Assembly: GCF_014281125.1 (NCBI RefSeq)
Contig: NZ_JACOEA010000004.1
Coordinates: 142,484 to 206,483 of the forward strand
Reading direction: 5' to 3'
From: Lawsonibacter celer
GTDB taxonomy: Bacteria > Bacillota > Clostridia > Oscillospirales > Oscillospiraceae
Length of the DNA stretch: 64,000 nt
Shown here: positions 41,806-49,949 of the stretch, piece after piece
Layout of the letters: each line of letters begins with the position of its first letter
Numbering within the stretch: position 1 is the first letter of the stretch
The notes under the pieces: model-generated
What the model was told of the DNA's origin: nothing
Database searches by the model: none
Seen by the model: the letters and a program-made list of their open reading frames with translations, nothing else
Program-made: the position numbers and the translations under genes

Positions 41806-42936
41806 ATGGCCAATGTATTTGACTATCTGATCTGGCGGGGAGATCTGTCCCTGTCTGCGGCGCCCTTTCAACGGGTGGACGCCCTGATTTTGACCTGCCT
41901 GTCCTATGCGCCCCTGGACGGCCTGGTGCCGCCCGAAGGAATCTCCCTCCGGGCGGCGGCGGAGTCCTATTTTACTGCCAACGGCTGGCCCGAGGAGAAG
42001 CGGCGGGCGGATTTTGAGGAAAATACCCTGCTGTTTTGGGCTGCATTGGCCCGCAGCGTGCGCTTTGGCGGTATGAGGCTGAAAGATTATGTCAATCAAA
42101 TAGATCCGGAAAAGGAGCAGCAGTTCTCCGCCGTGACGGTGGAGCTGGGGGAGGCGGGGACCTTTGCAGCCTTTCGGGGGACGGACAACACCCTGGTGGG
42201 CTGGAAGGAGGATTTCAATATGGGGTATTGCGCCCGGGTGCCCTCCCAGCAGGCGGCCGCGGTCTACTTGGAGCGGACCGCGGCGTTGAGTACCGGCCCC
42301 CTGTGGGCCGGAGGACACTCCAAGGGGGGCAATCTGGCGGTGTACGCTGCGGCCAATTGTTCGCCCGCGGTGCGGGCGCGGCTGGCGGGGGTTTACAACA
42401 ACGACGGACCCGGCTTCTGCGGCAACGCCCTGGACCGGGCGGGGTATGAGGCGGTGCGCGGCCGCATTCACACCTTTGTTCCCCAGACCTCGGTGGTGGG
42501 AATGCTCCTGGACCACGAGGAAGAGTACACGGTGGTGTGCAGCGACCAGACCGGTATCCTCCAGCACGACCCCTATTCCTGGCAGCTGAAGGGGCCGGAC
42601 TTTGACTGCCTGGAGGAGGTGGACGGAACCAGCCGCTTTGTGAGCCTGACCCTGAAGGAGTGGATCGCGGGCCTGGACGGCCCCCGCCGGGCAGAATTTG
42701 TCGACGCCCTCTTTGAGGTGCTCTCCGCCGCAGGGGAGCAAGTCAGTCCCCTGCCAACCCTTACCCCGGAGTGGTTCCGCCAGGCCGGAGCGGTGCTGGA
42801 CAGGCTGCGCACCGTGGACCGGGAGACCAGGCATATTATTTTTCAAGTGCTGGGCGAACTGCTGAAGGCGGCGCAGAGAAACGTTCCGGAGCTCATTGGA
42901 GCTCATCTGGTCCGGCGGGAGGAGGCGCAGCAGTAG
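41806..42936 (+). CDS. DUF2974 (Mbeg1-like) alpha/beta hydrolase
   Basis: A 376-residue protein. The nucleophile elbow GGHSKGGNLAVY (about residue 167) and upstream AFRGTDNTLVGWKEDFNMGY are those of the Mbeg1-like/DUF2974 family of lipase-fold hydrolases found in Firmicutes. No signal peptide is seen. The start MANVFDYLIWRGD at 41806 has AAAGGGAG upstream. The 3' end overlaps the end of the converging MATE gene by 44 bases. The natural substrate is unknown; a lipid or ester is expected. Confidence 0.87.
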   Translation: MANVFDYLIWRGDLSLSAAPFQRVDALILTCLSYAPLDGLVPPEGISLRAAAESYFTANGWPEEKRRADFEENTLLFWAALARSVRFGGMRLKDYVNQIDPEKEQQFSAVTVELGEAGTFAAFRGTDNTLVGWKEDFNMGYCARVPSQQAAAVYLERTAALSTGPLWAGGHSKGGNLAVYAAANCSPAVRARLAGVYNNDGPGFCGNALDRAGYEAVRGRIHTFVPQTSVVGMLLDHEEEYTVVCSDQTGILQHDPYSWQLKGPDFDCLEEVDGTSRFVSLTLKEWIAGLDGPRRAEFVDALFEVLSAAGEQVSPLPTLTPEWFRQAGAVLDRLRTVDRETRHIIFQVLGELLKAAQRNVPELIGAHLVRREEAQQ

Positions 42937-44326
42937 CGCTGCTCCGCAGCCCGCATTTCAGCTCCCACGCGCCGCTCTTCCAGCGCAGGGCGCTGAGCAG
43001 GCCACGCAGGTTCAGCTCAATGGTCATGGCAATCCAAACGCCGGCCAGCCCCAGCTTGGCCCAGTAAACCAGGGCGAAGGCCAGCGGGACCCGCAGACCC
43101 CACATGCCCGCCAGTCCCACCACCATGGGAAAGCGCACGTCCCGGGCGCCCCGCAGGGCGCCGAAGAGGATGATGGACACGGCGAACAGCGGCTCGGCAA
43201 AGGCAACGATGCGCAGCATGACTGTGGCCTCCGCCACCACCAGCGGGTCGGTGTTGAACAGGGCGGCCAGCTGGGGGGCGAACACGAACAGGGCTGCCCC
43301 GGTGGCCAGGCACATCCAGAAGCCCAGCCAGCCCGCCAGACGGCCATAGGCTCCGGCCTCCGTCCGGCTGCGGGCGCCCACGGACTGGCCCACCAGCGCC
43401 ACGGCGGCATAGGAGATGCCGTAGGCGGGCAGGTAGCACACCCCTTCGGCGGTGGTGGCGATCTGGTGGGCGGCCAGAGAGACGGTGCCCAGAGAGGCCA
43501 CCAGGGCGGTCATGGCGATCTGTCCCAGGTTAATAGTAGCCCGCTCGATGGCGGTGGGCACTCCCAGATAGACCGCCTGGCGGATGATGGACCCGTCGGG
43601 GCGGCGGCACTCCCGCAGGGCAATGCGGAACCGGCCCTGCCGGACGCCGGCGGCGAGCATGGCCACGCCGGCAAAGGTCAGCGCAATGGCGGAGGCGGTG
43701 GCCGCGCCGGCCGCCCCCAGTCCGGCGCCGGGGATGGTGACGGTCCGCCCCAGCACGCTGGCCGGGCGGGTGGGGTAGATGAGGAAAAAGTTCAGAATCA
43801 CATTAATGACATTGGCCGTTGTATTGAAATACAGCGGTGTTTTTGTGTTGCCCATACAGCGCAGAATGGCGGAAAAGATAGAGCCGGCGGCCACAAAGGG
43901 GGCGGCGAGGGTATACAGCCGCAGGTAAAGAGAGGCCTGGGGCAGCACGTCGGGCTCCGCGCCCAGCCAGCGGGGGAGGGATCCGGCCAGCAGCTGATAG
44001 ACGGCCAGGGCAAGCAGTCCCACCACAGCGGCGGCCAGCACGCCCTGCCGGACCACTTGGCGCACCCGCTCGTCATCCCCGGCGCCGATGGCGTGGGAGA
44101 CCTGGACAGAGTAGCCAACGCCAACGCTCATCAAAAAGCCGTTGAGCAGCCAGATGGCCGCGGCATTCACCGATACGGCGGCCGTGCCCGCCGCGCCCAG
44201 CACGCCCACCATGGCGGTGTCCGCGTAGCTGACCATGATGGCCAGAATCTGCTCAATGATTGCCGGCCAGGACAGACGCCACATGCGGCGCAGGTGGCTC
44301 TGCCCGGCGGATTCCAAGAGGCTCAT
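42893..44326 (-). CDS. MATE-family efflux transporter
   Basis: A 477-residue, twelve-helix antiporter of the MATE family. SWPAIIEQILAIMVSYADTAMVG is the classic N-terminal MatE signature, and the second half repeats it (GVPTAIERATINLGQIAMTALVASLG). It would export cationic drugs or metabolites using Na+ or H+. It is the last gene of an XRE, radical-SAM and MATE unit, seven bases after the radical-SAM stop. The end overlaps the DUF2974 gene on the other strand. Confidence 0.92.
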   Translation of the reverse strand: MSLLESAGQSHLRRMWRLSWPAIIEQILAIMVSYADTAMVGVLGAAGTAAVSVNAAAIWLLNGFLMSVGVGYSVQVSHAIGAGDDERVRQVVRQGVLAAAVVGLLALAVYQLLAGSLPRWLGAEPDVLPQASLYLRLYTLAAPFVAAGSIFSAILRCMGNTKTPLYFNTTANVINVILNFFLIYPTRPASVLGRTVTIPGAGLGAAGAATASAIALTFAGVAMLAAGVRQGRFRIALRECRRPDGSIIRQAVYLGVPTAIERATINLGQIAMTALVASLGTVSLAAHQIATTAEGVCYLPAYGISYAAVALVGQSVGARSRTEAGAYGRLAGWLGFWMCLATGAALFVFAPQLAALFNTDPLVVAEATVMLRIVAFAEPLFAVSIILFGALRGARDVRFPMVVGLAGMWGLRVPLAFALVYWAKLGLAGVWIAMTIELNLRGLLSALRWKSGAWELKCGLRSSATAAPPPAGPDELQ

Positions 44327-44333
44327 AAAGCGA

Positions 44334-45215
44334 TCATCCCTTTTCTACCCCCGACAGGTCAAAGGGGGGAATGTAGTCCGCCTCTGCGGCCCCGGCCTCC
44401 TGGGTGAAGCCCTCCAGACCAAGGGCTGCCATATACGCCTGGGCGGCCCGGGCCTCGGAGCGGCGCAAGGGGCGGTTGATCTCCGGATATTCCCCCGCCC
44501 GGCCCCAGGGGATATACTGGCTCATCAGGGAAAAGCCCGCCGTTCCGGCCGGAAAGGACGCCGCGACCCAGTCCATCACGGCCTTGGCCTCCTGGAGGCC
44601 GCCGGGGAGGATCAGGTGCCGGATGAGGGTCCCGCGCTTGAGAAGACCGTCCTCCAGCACCATGGGGCCGGTCTGGCGCACCATCTCCCGGATGGCGGCG
44701 GCCGCCGTCTCCGGGTAGTCGGACGCGCCGGAGTAGCGCGCTGCCCGCTCTGGGGAGCGGTACTTGTAGTCAGGCAGATAGATCTGCACCTTGCCCTCCA
44801 GAGCGCGCAGGGTTTCCAGGCGCTCATAGCCGCCGGTGTTCCACACCACCGGCACCGGCAAGGGATGCTCCAGGGCCTGAAGCACCGCGTGGGCGTAGTG
44901 AGTGGGATTGACCAGATTGATGTTATGGGCCCCCTGATCGATCAGCTCGTAAAAAATCTCCCGCAGGCGGGAGATGGCAATGGGGGTTCCGAAGCGCCTG
45001 TGGCTGATGGCCTCGTTTTGACAAAAGACACAGCCCAGGGAGCAGCCGGAGAAAAACACCGTGCCTGAGCCGCGCTTGCCGGAGATGGGGGGCTCCTCCC
45101 AATGGTGGAGGGCCGCCCGGGCCAGCACCGGGGCCTCGGGCATCCCGCACAGGCCTTCACCCGCCGTCGGGGTGCGCAGGGCGCCGCAGCGGCGGGGGCA
45201 GAGATTGCAGATCAT
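44334..45215 (-). CDS. Radical-SAM protein, PflA/PflX-like (COG1313)
   Basis: A 293-residue radical-SAM enzyme. FFSGCSLGCVFCQNEAIS holds the CxxxCxxC cluster motif. The N-terminus has an extra cysteine group (MICNLCPRRCGAL...GLCGM) typical of the PflX/COG1313 group, which activates or modifies unknown targets. The start overlaps the XRE stop as ATGA, so the two are translationally coupled. The link to a MATE exporter downstream suggests a modified product or a shared stress response. That is an inference. Confidence 0.85.
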   Translation of the reverse strand: MICNLCPRRCGALRTPTAGEGLCGMPEAPVLARAALHHWEEPPISGKRGSGTVFFSGCSLGCVFCQNEAISHRRFGTPIAISRLREIFYELIDQGAHNINLVNPTHYAHAVLQALEHPLPVPVVWNTGGYERLETLRALEGKVQIYLPDYKYRSPERAARYSGASDYPETAAAAIREMVRQTGPMVLEDGLLKRGTLIRHLILPGGLQEAKAVMDWVAASFPAGTAGFSLMSQYIPWGRAGEYPEINRPLRRSEARAAQAYMAALGLEGFTQEAGAAEADYIPPFDLSGVEKG

Positions 45216-45433
45216 ACTCCGGCCCCCGAGCGCCGGTCGGTGCGCCCCAGCAAGAAATCGGCGCTGACGTCAAAGAAGTCGGCGATTTTCCGCAGGTTAT
45301 CAAAGCCGGGCTTCTGGTCGCCGCGCTCAAATCTGTGGTATTGGCGCAAAGTAATGCCGATGGCTTCCGCCACGGCCTTTTGGGAAATGCCCTTTTCCTG
45401 CCGCAGCATAAAAAGCTTTTCTGTAAATTCCAT
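45212..45433 (-). CDS. XRE-family HTH regulator
   Basis: A 73-residue Cro/CI-type DNA-binding protein that is only an HTH. MLRQEKGISQKAVAEAIGITLRQYHRFERGDQKPGFDNLRKIADFFDVSADFLLG (given for its five-helix pattern) is the whole domain. ATG 45433 has AAGGAG; the frame opens further upstream into the operator. It starts the radical-SAM/MATE operon. Two direct repeats flank its -10 box, consistent with autoregulation. Confidence 0.92.
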   Translation of the reverse strand: MEFTEKLFMLRQEKGISQKAVAEAIGITLRQYHRFERGDQKPGFDNLRKIADFFDVSADFLLGRTDRRSGAGV

Positions 45434-45449
45434 AGCAAACTCCTTGACA

Positions 45450-45493
45450 TTGACTAAAAGGTCTATTATAATAATATTGACTAATAGGTCCAT
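45450..45493 (-). promoter_or_regulatory. Promoter and paired direct-repeat operator of the XRE operon
   Basis: ATTGACTAAAAGGTC (45450-45464) and ATTGACTAATAGGTC (45477-45491) are repeated with a 27-base step around TATAAT (- strand 45470-45465). A TGGACC -35-like hexamer (45493-45488) lies 17 bases from it. The divergent small gene at 45505 starts just beyond. Confidence 0.7.
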
Positions 45494-45504
45494 GAGGTGA
45501 TCGT

Positions 45505-45684
45505 ATGCCCGTCATCACAGACCTGCTCTACGAATATTAGATCGGCCGGCCCGACCCCTCCCGCTGGCCTGAGGAGTGGCAGGAGCGCCCCCTGGACGGC
45601 CACGCCCGCTACGCCTTCCAGGAGGGGCTGCGCCTGGGATTTCTGCTGGTATTGGAGTGCATCGGGCCGGAATACCTTCGATAG
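45505..45684 (+). pseudogene. Small DUF6809-like protein gene interrupted by an amber codon
   Basis: ATG with a good GAGGTGAT site opens MPVITDLLYEY, then TAG at 45538-45540, then in the same frame IGRPDPSRWPEEWQERPLDG and EGLRLGFLLVLECIGPEYLR, ending in TAG. The helical C-terminal pattern (F-x-x-G-x-x-L-G-x-x-L-x-L-E) is like small clostridial DUF6809-type proteins, with low confidence. A single substitution would restore 59 residues. It is divergent from the XRE gene and shares its control region. Confidence 0.6.
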
Positions 45685-45689
45685 CGGGG

Positions 45690-45828
45690 GGCTTCCGCCG
45701 GGGCCTCTTCCCCGAAGGGGACGGGGGGATGCGCTCCCGCACGGGGCCCAACTTTTGATTGCAAAAGCTGGGGAAAAACAACCAGGGGCCTTTGCCCCTG
45801 GACCCCAGGGGGCCGGGCGGCTCCCCAA
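45690..45828. repeat. G+C-rich hairpin cluster downstream of mutY
   Basis: Several stems lie in a row: CTTCCCCGAAGGGG, CTTTTGATTGCAAAAG, CCAGGGGC-CTTT-GCCCCTGG (45782-45801) and CCCC-AGGGGG. No gene is seen. The cluster resembles dispersed intergenic repeats and may also end mutY transcription. Confidence 0.55.
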
Positions 45829-46860
45829 TCACCCCAGCCGCGCCTCCACCAGGTGGGCAAAGCTCTGAAAGGCGTTGGGCACGGCGTACTCCCCGGCCAG
45901 GGCGTCCCGATCGGCCCAGACCCAGCCCTGGGGCAGCGCGTCCGACGCGGCGGTCACCACCACGGACTGCATCCGCCACTCGATATGAGTAAAGATATGC
46001 CGGCCCCCACAGCCGGGTTCCAGGCCGGCCGCCTCCACCGGGCAGGGGGCCGGGGCGAGCTCGTTGGGGTACTCCCACAGACTGGCCAGCAGCCCTTTGG
46101 CCGCCCGCCGCCGCAGGGCCACCCGTTTGTCCCGGAAGATGAGGAACACCGTCCGCTCCTCGATCCTCCGGGCTTTTTTTGCCCCCTTTACCGGCAGCTC
46201 CCCGGTGCGCTCCTCCCGTAGGGCGGTGCAGAGGGCCCGGACCGGGCACTGCCCGCACAGGGGCGCGCCGTTGGGCAGGCACACGGTGGCCCCCAGCTCC
46301 ATGAGGGCCTGGTTAAAGTCCCCGGGCATGTCCCGGGGAATCACGGCCAGCAGGGCCTGACGCATACGGTTTTTGGTCTCCGGCCTGGCAATGTCTCCCC
46401 CGTCGCCGGTGAGGCGGGCCACCACCCGCAGCACATTTCCGTCCACAGCGGGGACGGGGATGCCGAAGGCGATGGAAGAAATGGCCCCCGCGGTATACTC
46501 CCCCACACCGGCTAGGGTTAGAATAGCCTCATAGGTGTCGGGAAAGCGCCCGCCGAAGTCCTCCTGGATCTGCCGGGCGGCCTTTTGCAGGTTGCGCGCT
46601 CGGTTGTAGTAGCCCAGGCCCTGCCACAACTTCAGGAGCTTGTCCTCCTCCAGGCCGGCCAGGTCGGCCACGGTGGGCAGGGCGGCCATGAAGCGGCGGT
46701 AGTAGTCCAGCACCGCAGCCACACGGGTCTGCTGAAGCATGATTTCGGAGATCCACACGTGGTAGGGCGTGGGGTCGCTGCGCCAGGGGAGCACACGGGC
46801 GTTGTCCCGGTACCACTCCAGCAGGGGGATGGGCAGTTGGTCAAGGGGATTCAAGGTCAT
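45829..46860 (-). CDS. mutY: A/G-specific adenine glycosylase MutY
   Basis: Removes adenine paired with 8-oxoguanine, preventing G:C to T:A mutations. The HhH-GPD core covers about residues 30-180, with the catalytic glutamate in ISEIMLQQT (E39), LAGVGEYTAGAISS and the catalytic aspartate in AVDGNVLRV. The Fe-S cluster loop CLPNGAPLCGQCPVRALC (about 195-212) has seven residues between its first two cysteines, one more than E. coli. A C-terminal NUDIX-like 8-oxoG recognition domain follows to residue 343. Single-gene unit. Confidence 0.96.
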   Translation of the reverse strand: MTLNPLDQLPIPLLEWYRDNARVLPWRSDPTPYHVWISEIMLQQTRVAAVLDYYRRFMAALPTVADLAGLEEDKLLKLWQGLGYYNRARNLQKAARQIQEDFGGRFPDTYEAILTLAGVGEYTAGAISSIAFGIPVPAVDGNVLRVVARLTGDGGDIARPETKNRMRQALLAVIPRDMPGDFNQALMELGATVCLPNGAPLCGQCPVRALCTALREERTGELPVKGAKKARRIEERTVFLIFRDKRVALRRRAAKGLLASLWEYPNELAPAPCPVEAAGLEPGCGGRHIFTHIEWRMQSVVVTAASDALPQGWVWADRDALAGEYAVPNAFQSFAHLVEARLG

Positions 46861-46978
46861 TCCTCCGGATTTTTTATTCTGGATTTTTTCATTATATAAT
46901 GGAAGCAGATTTTTTTCAATCCACGCAATGAAAACACGCCGCCGGCGCGTCTAATGGGCAGAAAGGGGGGCGCCACCC

Positions 46979-47443
46979 TTGACTCACACCGAATATCTGG
47001 AACAGGCCGAGGCCATGAAGGCCAGGCTCTACCGCACCGCTCTGCTGTATCTGGGCAGCGAATCCGCCGCCCTGGACGCAGTGGACGAGGCGGTGTACAA
47101 GGGCCTGCGGGCCTGCAAAAAGCTGCGGCAGCCGGAGTTTTTCGCCACCTGGCTCACCCGTATCCTCATCAATGTCTGCAATAGCGAGCTGCGCCGCCGC
47201 CGGCGGGAGATCGCGGTGGACGCCCTGCCCGAGACCGCTGCGGAGGAATTCGACGCCCTCCCCCTGAAGGAGGCCGTCCGCCGCCTGCCCGAGGAGCTGC
47301 GCGCGGTGGTGATCCTGCGGTATTTCTCCGGCCTGACCCTGGCGGAGACGGCCCGGGCCCTGAATATCCCGGCCGGCACCGTGTCCACCCGCCAGCGGCG
47401 GGCCCTGTCCCTTTTGAAGCTGGAACTGACCGAGGAGGTTTGA
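46979..47443 (+). CDS. ECF-type RNA polymerase sigma factor
   Basis: A 154-residue sigma factor. Region 2 (YLGSESAALDAVDEAVYKGLRAC...FFATWLTRILINVCNSELRRRR) and region 4 (LPEELRAVVILRYFSGLTLAETARALNIPAGTVSTRQRRAL) are complete. It starts with TTG at 46979 behind GAAAGGGGGG. The DUF4179 membrane protein gene starts three bases after its stop, the usual layout of an extracytoplasmic-function sigma factor with its membrane regulator. Target promoters are unknown. Confidence 0.9.
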   Translation: MTHTEYLEQAEAMKARLYRTALLYLGSESAALDAVDEAVYKGLRACKKLRQPEFFATWLTRILINVCNSELRRRRREIAVDALPETAAEEFDALPLKEAVRRLPEELRAVVILRYFSGLTLAETARALNIPAGTVSTRQRRALSLLKLELTEEV

Positions 47444-47446
47444 CTT

Positions 47447-48844
47447 ATGGACCGAATGGAAGAATACAGCACCCTCTGCCGGGAGCTGGAGCACACGCCC
47501 TCCGCCCTGGAGGGTACGGCGGAGCGGGCGGAGGCGCGGTACCGCCGCGCCCGCTGGGGCCGGGGGCTGGGCGCGCCCCTGGGGAGCGCGGCGGCGGCCT
47601 GCCTGGCCTTTGTACTGCTGGTAAACCTGTCCGTCCCCTTTGCGCGGGCCTGCGGAAAGCTGCCGGTACTCCGGGACCTGGCCGCCGCCGTGGCCCTCTC
47701 CCCCAGCCTGAAGGCCGCGGTGGAGCACGACTTTGTACAGCCCGTGGGCCAGACCCGGGAGGCAAACGGCGTATCTATGACCGTGGAGTACCTGATCGTG
47801 GACCAGAAACAGCTGAATATCTACTACACCGTCAAGGGTGAGATGGAGAATTACGAGGACCTGCCCCGCCTGCTGGACGAGGCGGGGGATGAGCTTTCGG
47901 GCGTGGCGGTCAGCTGGGGCGGCGCGATGGACGAGGGGATGCGGCATATCGCGGTGGACTTTGAGGAGCGGAAAATGCCGGACCGGCTGACCCTGGAGTG
48001 CAGCCTCTATCCCTTGGAACAGGAGACGGCTGATGCGCCGGCCGCCCCCGTGGGGGAGGCGGAGGACCCGGAGTTCCCTGAAGAGCGGGGGACGCCTGCC
48101 GCCGTTCTGACCTTTGAGCTGCGCTTTGACCCGCAGTTTACCACCCAGGGTCAGGTGGTGGAGGTGGGACGCTGGATGGAAGTGGACGGCCAGCGGCTCT
48201 ATGTGGACCGGGTGGAGATCTACCCAACCCATGTGCGCCTCCAGCTTCAGGACGACCCGGAGAATACCGCCTGGCTCAAGGGGCTGGACTTCTATCTGGA
48301 GGATGAGAACGGCACCCGGTATGAGAAGATATCCAACGGAATCACCGCCACCGGAGACCCGGAGGGCACGCCCTTCTATCCCTCCCACCGGCTGGAGAGC
48401 AGCTACTTTGGGGATGCGGAGCACCTGACGGTGTGCATCACCGGCGCGGAGTGGCTGGACAAGGGGGGAGAATATGCCCGAATTGACCTGAAAAACAGCA
48501 CGGCGGAGGGCCTGCCGGAGAATGTCCGGCTGGCCGGGGTCAGGCGGACGGGGGACGATGTGCGCCTGGTCTTTGCCCAGCGGGGCGACCACCCCCTGGG
48601 AACTACCAACTTCCATCTGAGCAGCTGGCGCGACCCGGAGGGTGGGGAGCACGACATCCGCTCCAGTAGCTTTTCCACCGCCTGGGCGGAGGAGGACCGG
48701 GAGATCCAGGGCTTCACCATACCCGCCGGATACGGCTGCTGCTGGTTCACCCTGGAGGACTGTCCCTGGGATACCGCGGAGCTGGAGCTGGCCTACACCC
48801 GGTTTGCCCAGCTGGATGAGCCGGTGGAAGTTCCGGTAAAGTAA
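47447..48844 (+). CDS. DUF4179 membrane protein, probable anti-sigma partner
   Basis: A 465-residue protein with a cytoplasmic N-terminus of about 40 residues, one membrane segment (about 45-66, SAAAACLAFVLLVNLSVPFA) and the DUF4179 extracytoplasmic domain (from about 80, with FVQPVGQTREANGVSMTVEYLIVDQKQLNIYY). The rest is beta-rich and of unknown function. DUF4179 proteins are commonly coupled to ECF sigma factors in Firmicutes and are thought to hold them inactive. This gene follows that rule, with GAGGAGG inside the end of the sigma gene. The signal is not known. Confidence 0.85.
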   Translation: MDRMEEYSTLCRELEHTPSALEGTAERAEARYRRARWGRGLGAPLGSAAAACLAFVLLVNLSVPFARACGKLPVLRDLAAAVALSPSLKAAVEHDFVQPVGQTREANGVSMTVEYLIVDQKQLNIYYTVKGEMENYEDLPRLLDEAGDELSGVAVSWGGAMDEGMRHIAVDFEERKMPDRLTLECSLYPLEQETADAPAAPVGEAEDPEFPEERGTPAAVLTFELRFDPQFTTQGQVVEVGRWMEVDGQRLYVDRVEIYPTHVRLQLQDDPENTAWLKGLDFYLEDENGTRYEKISNGITATGDPEGTPFYPSHRLESSYFGDAEHLTVCITGAEWLDKGGEYARIDLKNSTAEGLPENVRLAGVRRTGDDVRLVFAQRGDHPLGTTNFHLSSWRDPEGGEHDIRSSSFSTAWAEEDREIQGFTIPAGYGCCWFTLEDCPWDTAELELAYTRFAQLDEPVEVPVK

Positions 48845-48850
48845 AAATGG

Positions 48851-48895
48851 AAAGTGCGCCTTTCAGGAGCGATCTCCTGGAAGGCGCGCTTTTTT
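48851..48895 (+). terminator. Terminator after the DUF4179 gene
   Basis: A 19-base stem (AAAGTGCGCCTTTCAGGAG with CTCCTGGAAGGCGCGCTTT, two G-U pairs) is followed by TTT. Confidence 0.85.
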
Positions 48896-48929
48896 GCGGA
48901 TGGACCCCTCGAGGGAGCGAAACAGCGAT

Positions 48930-49829
48930 CTATACCAGTCCCGCCATATCCTCCGGCATGGGAGCCTCCCATTTCATAGCCTCCCCGGTGATGGGGTGCT
49001 TCAGATACAGCTGGAAGGAGTGGAGGGCGGGGCGGGCGATGAGGCTCCTGTCCTCCGTGCCATAGAGGAAGTCCCCGGTGAGGGGATGGCCTAGGTGGGC
49101 CATATGGACCCGGATCTGGTGGGTGCGGCCGCTCTCCAACTCCAGACGCACCAGGGCGCGGCCCCGGGCGGCGCGGAGCACCTGCCAGCGGGTGCGGGCG
49201 GCTTGGCCTTCCGGATCCACCCGCCGGGCCATGAGAGAATCGGGGACCCGGCCGATGGGGGCGTCAATGACGCCCGCCTCTGCCTCGGGCACGCCGTCGC
49301 ACACCGCCAGATAGACGCGGCGGAAGGCGGGGGTGTGGAGCTGACGCTTCAGGATTTCCTGGGCGTGGGGATGCTTGGCCACCGCCAGCAGGCCGGAGGT
49401 GCCCTTGTCCAGGCGGTGGACCGGGTGGAAATCCGCGGGGATGCCCATCCGGTCGTAATAGTCCAGTATAAAGTTGCCCAGAGTATCGGAAAAATGTCCG
49501 TGTCCCGGGTGGCAGAGCACGCCGGGGGCCTTGTTGAGGATGAGCAGGTCCTCGTCCTCATAGACAAAATCCAGAGGCCCCGGGGCGGGGAGAACGCCGC
49601 TGTGCCGGGCCGGGTCGGTGAGGCGGACGGAGAGTACCTGACCCGACCGCACCCGCACGCCGGTGTGCACCCGGACGCCGTCCAGCAAAATGCCGTCCTC
49701 CAGCCACTTGACCCGGCGGATCACCGTGCCGGACAGGCCGAGACCGCGGCGGAGCAGGGTATCTACTTTTTCGCCCGCCTGCTCCGGAGAGACGGTGAGG
49801 GAGAGGCGGCGGGGCTGGGTGAGCGGCAT
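48930..49829 (-). CDS. RluA-family 23S/tRNA pseudouridine synthase
   Basis: A 299-residue RNA-modifying enzyme. The N-terminal S4-like domain (about 1-70) is followed by the catalytic domain with HRLDKGTSGLLAVAK (catalytic aspartate near 140), the RluA signature. RTHQIRVHMAHLGHPLTGDFLYG near residue 240 is the second family motif. The target uridine cannot be told from sequence. It converges on the DUF4179 gene. Confidence 0.93.
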   Translation of the reverse strand: MPLTQPRRLSLTVSPEQAGEKVDTLLRRGLGLSGTVIRRVKWLEDGILLDGVRVHTGVRVRSGQVLSVRLTDPARHSGVLPAPGPLDFVYEDEDLLILNKAPGVLCHPGHGHFSDTLGNFILDYYDRMGIPADFHPVHRLDKGTSGLLAVAKHPHAQEILKRQLHTPAFRRVYLAVCDGVPEAEAGVIDAPIGRVPDSLMARRVDPEGQAARTRWQVLRAARGRALVRLELESGRTHQIRVHMAHLGHPLTGDFLYGTEDRSLIARPALHSFQLYLKHPITGEAMKWEAPMPEDMAGLV

Positions 49830-49949
49830 GGAGAGGGCTCCTTTCCGGATTCTTGGATCACCGTTAGTATAACATTACAAAGAATACTTTTCAAATAGGG
49901 GAATTTATTATATAATATACTCGTTCTCAAGGAAAACGAGGTGGTCCCT

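Noticed and set aside
42896..44407. 503-codon + strand frame opposite the MATE gene
   Set aside because: Composition is G, H, Q and P-rich without hydrophobic or domain pattern, and MATE is certain.
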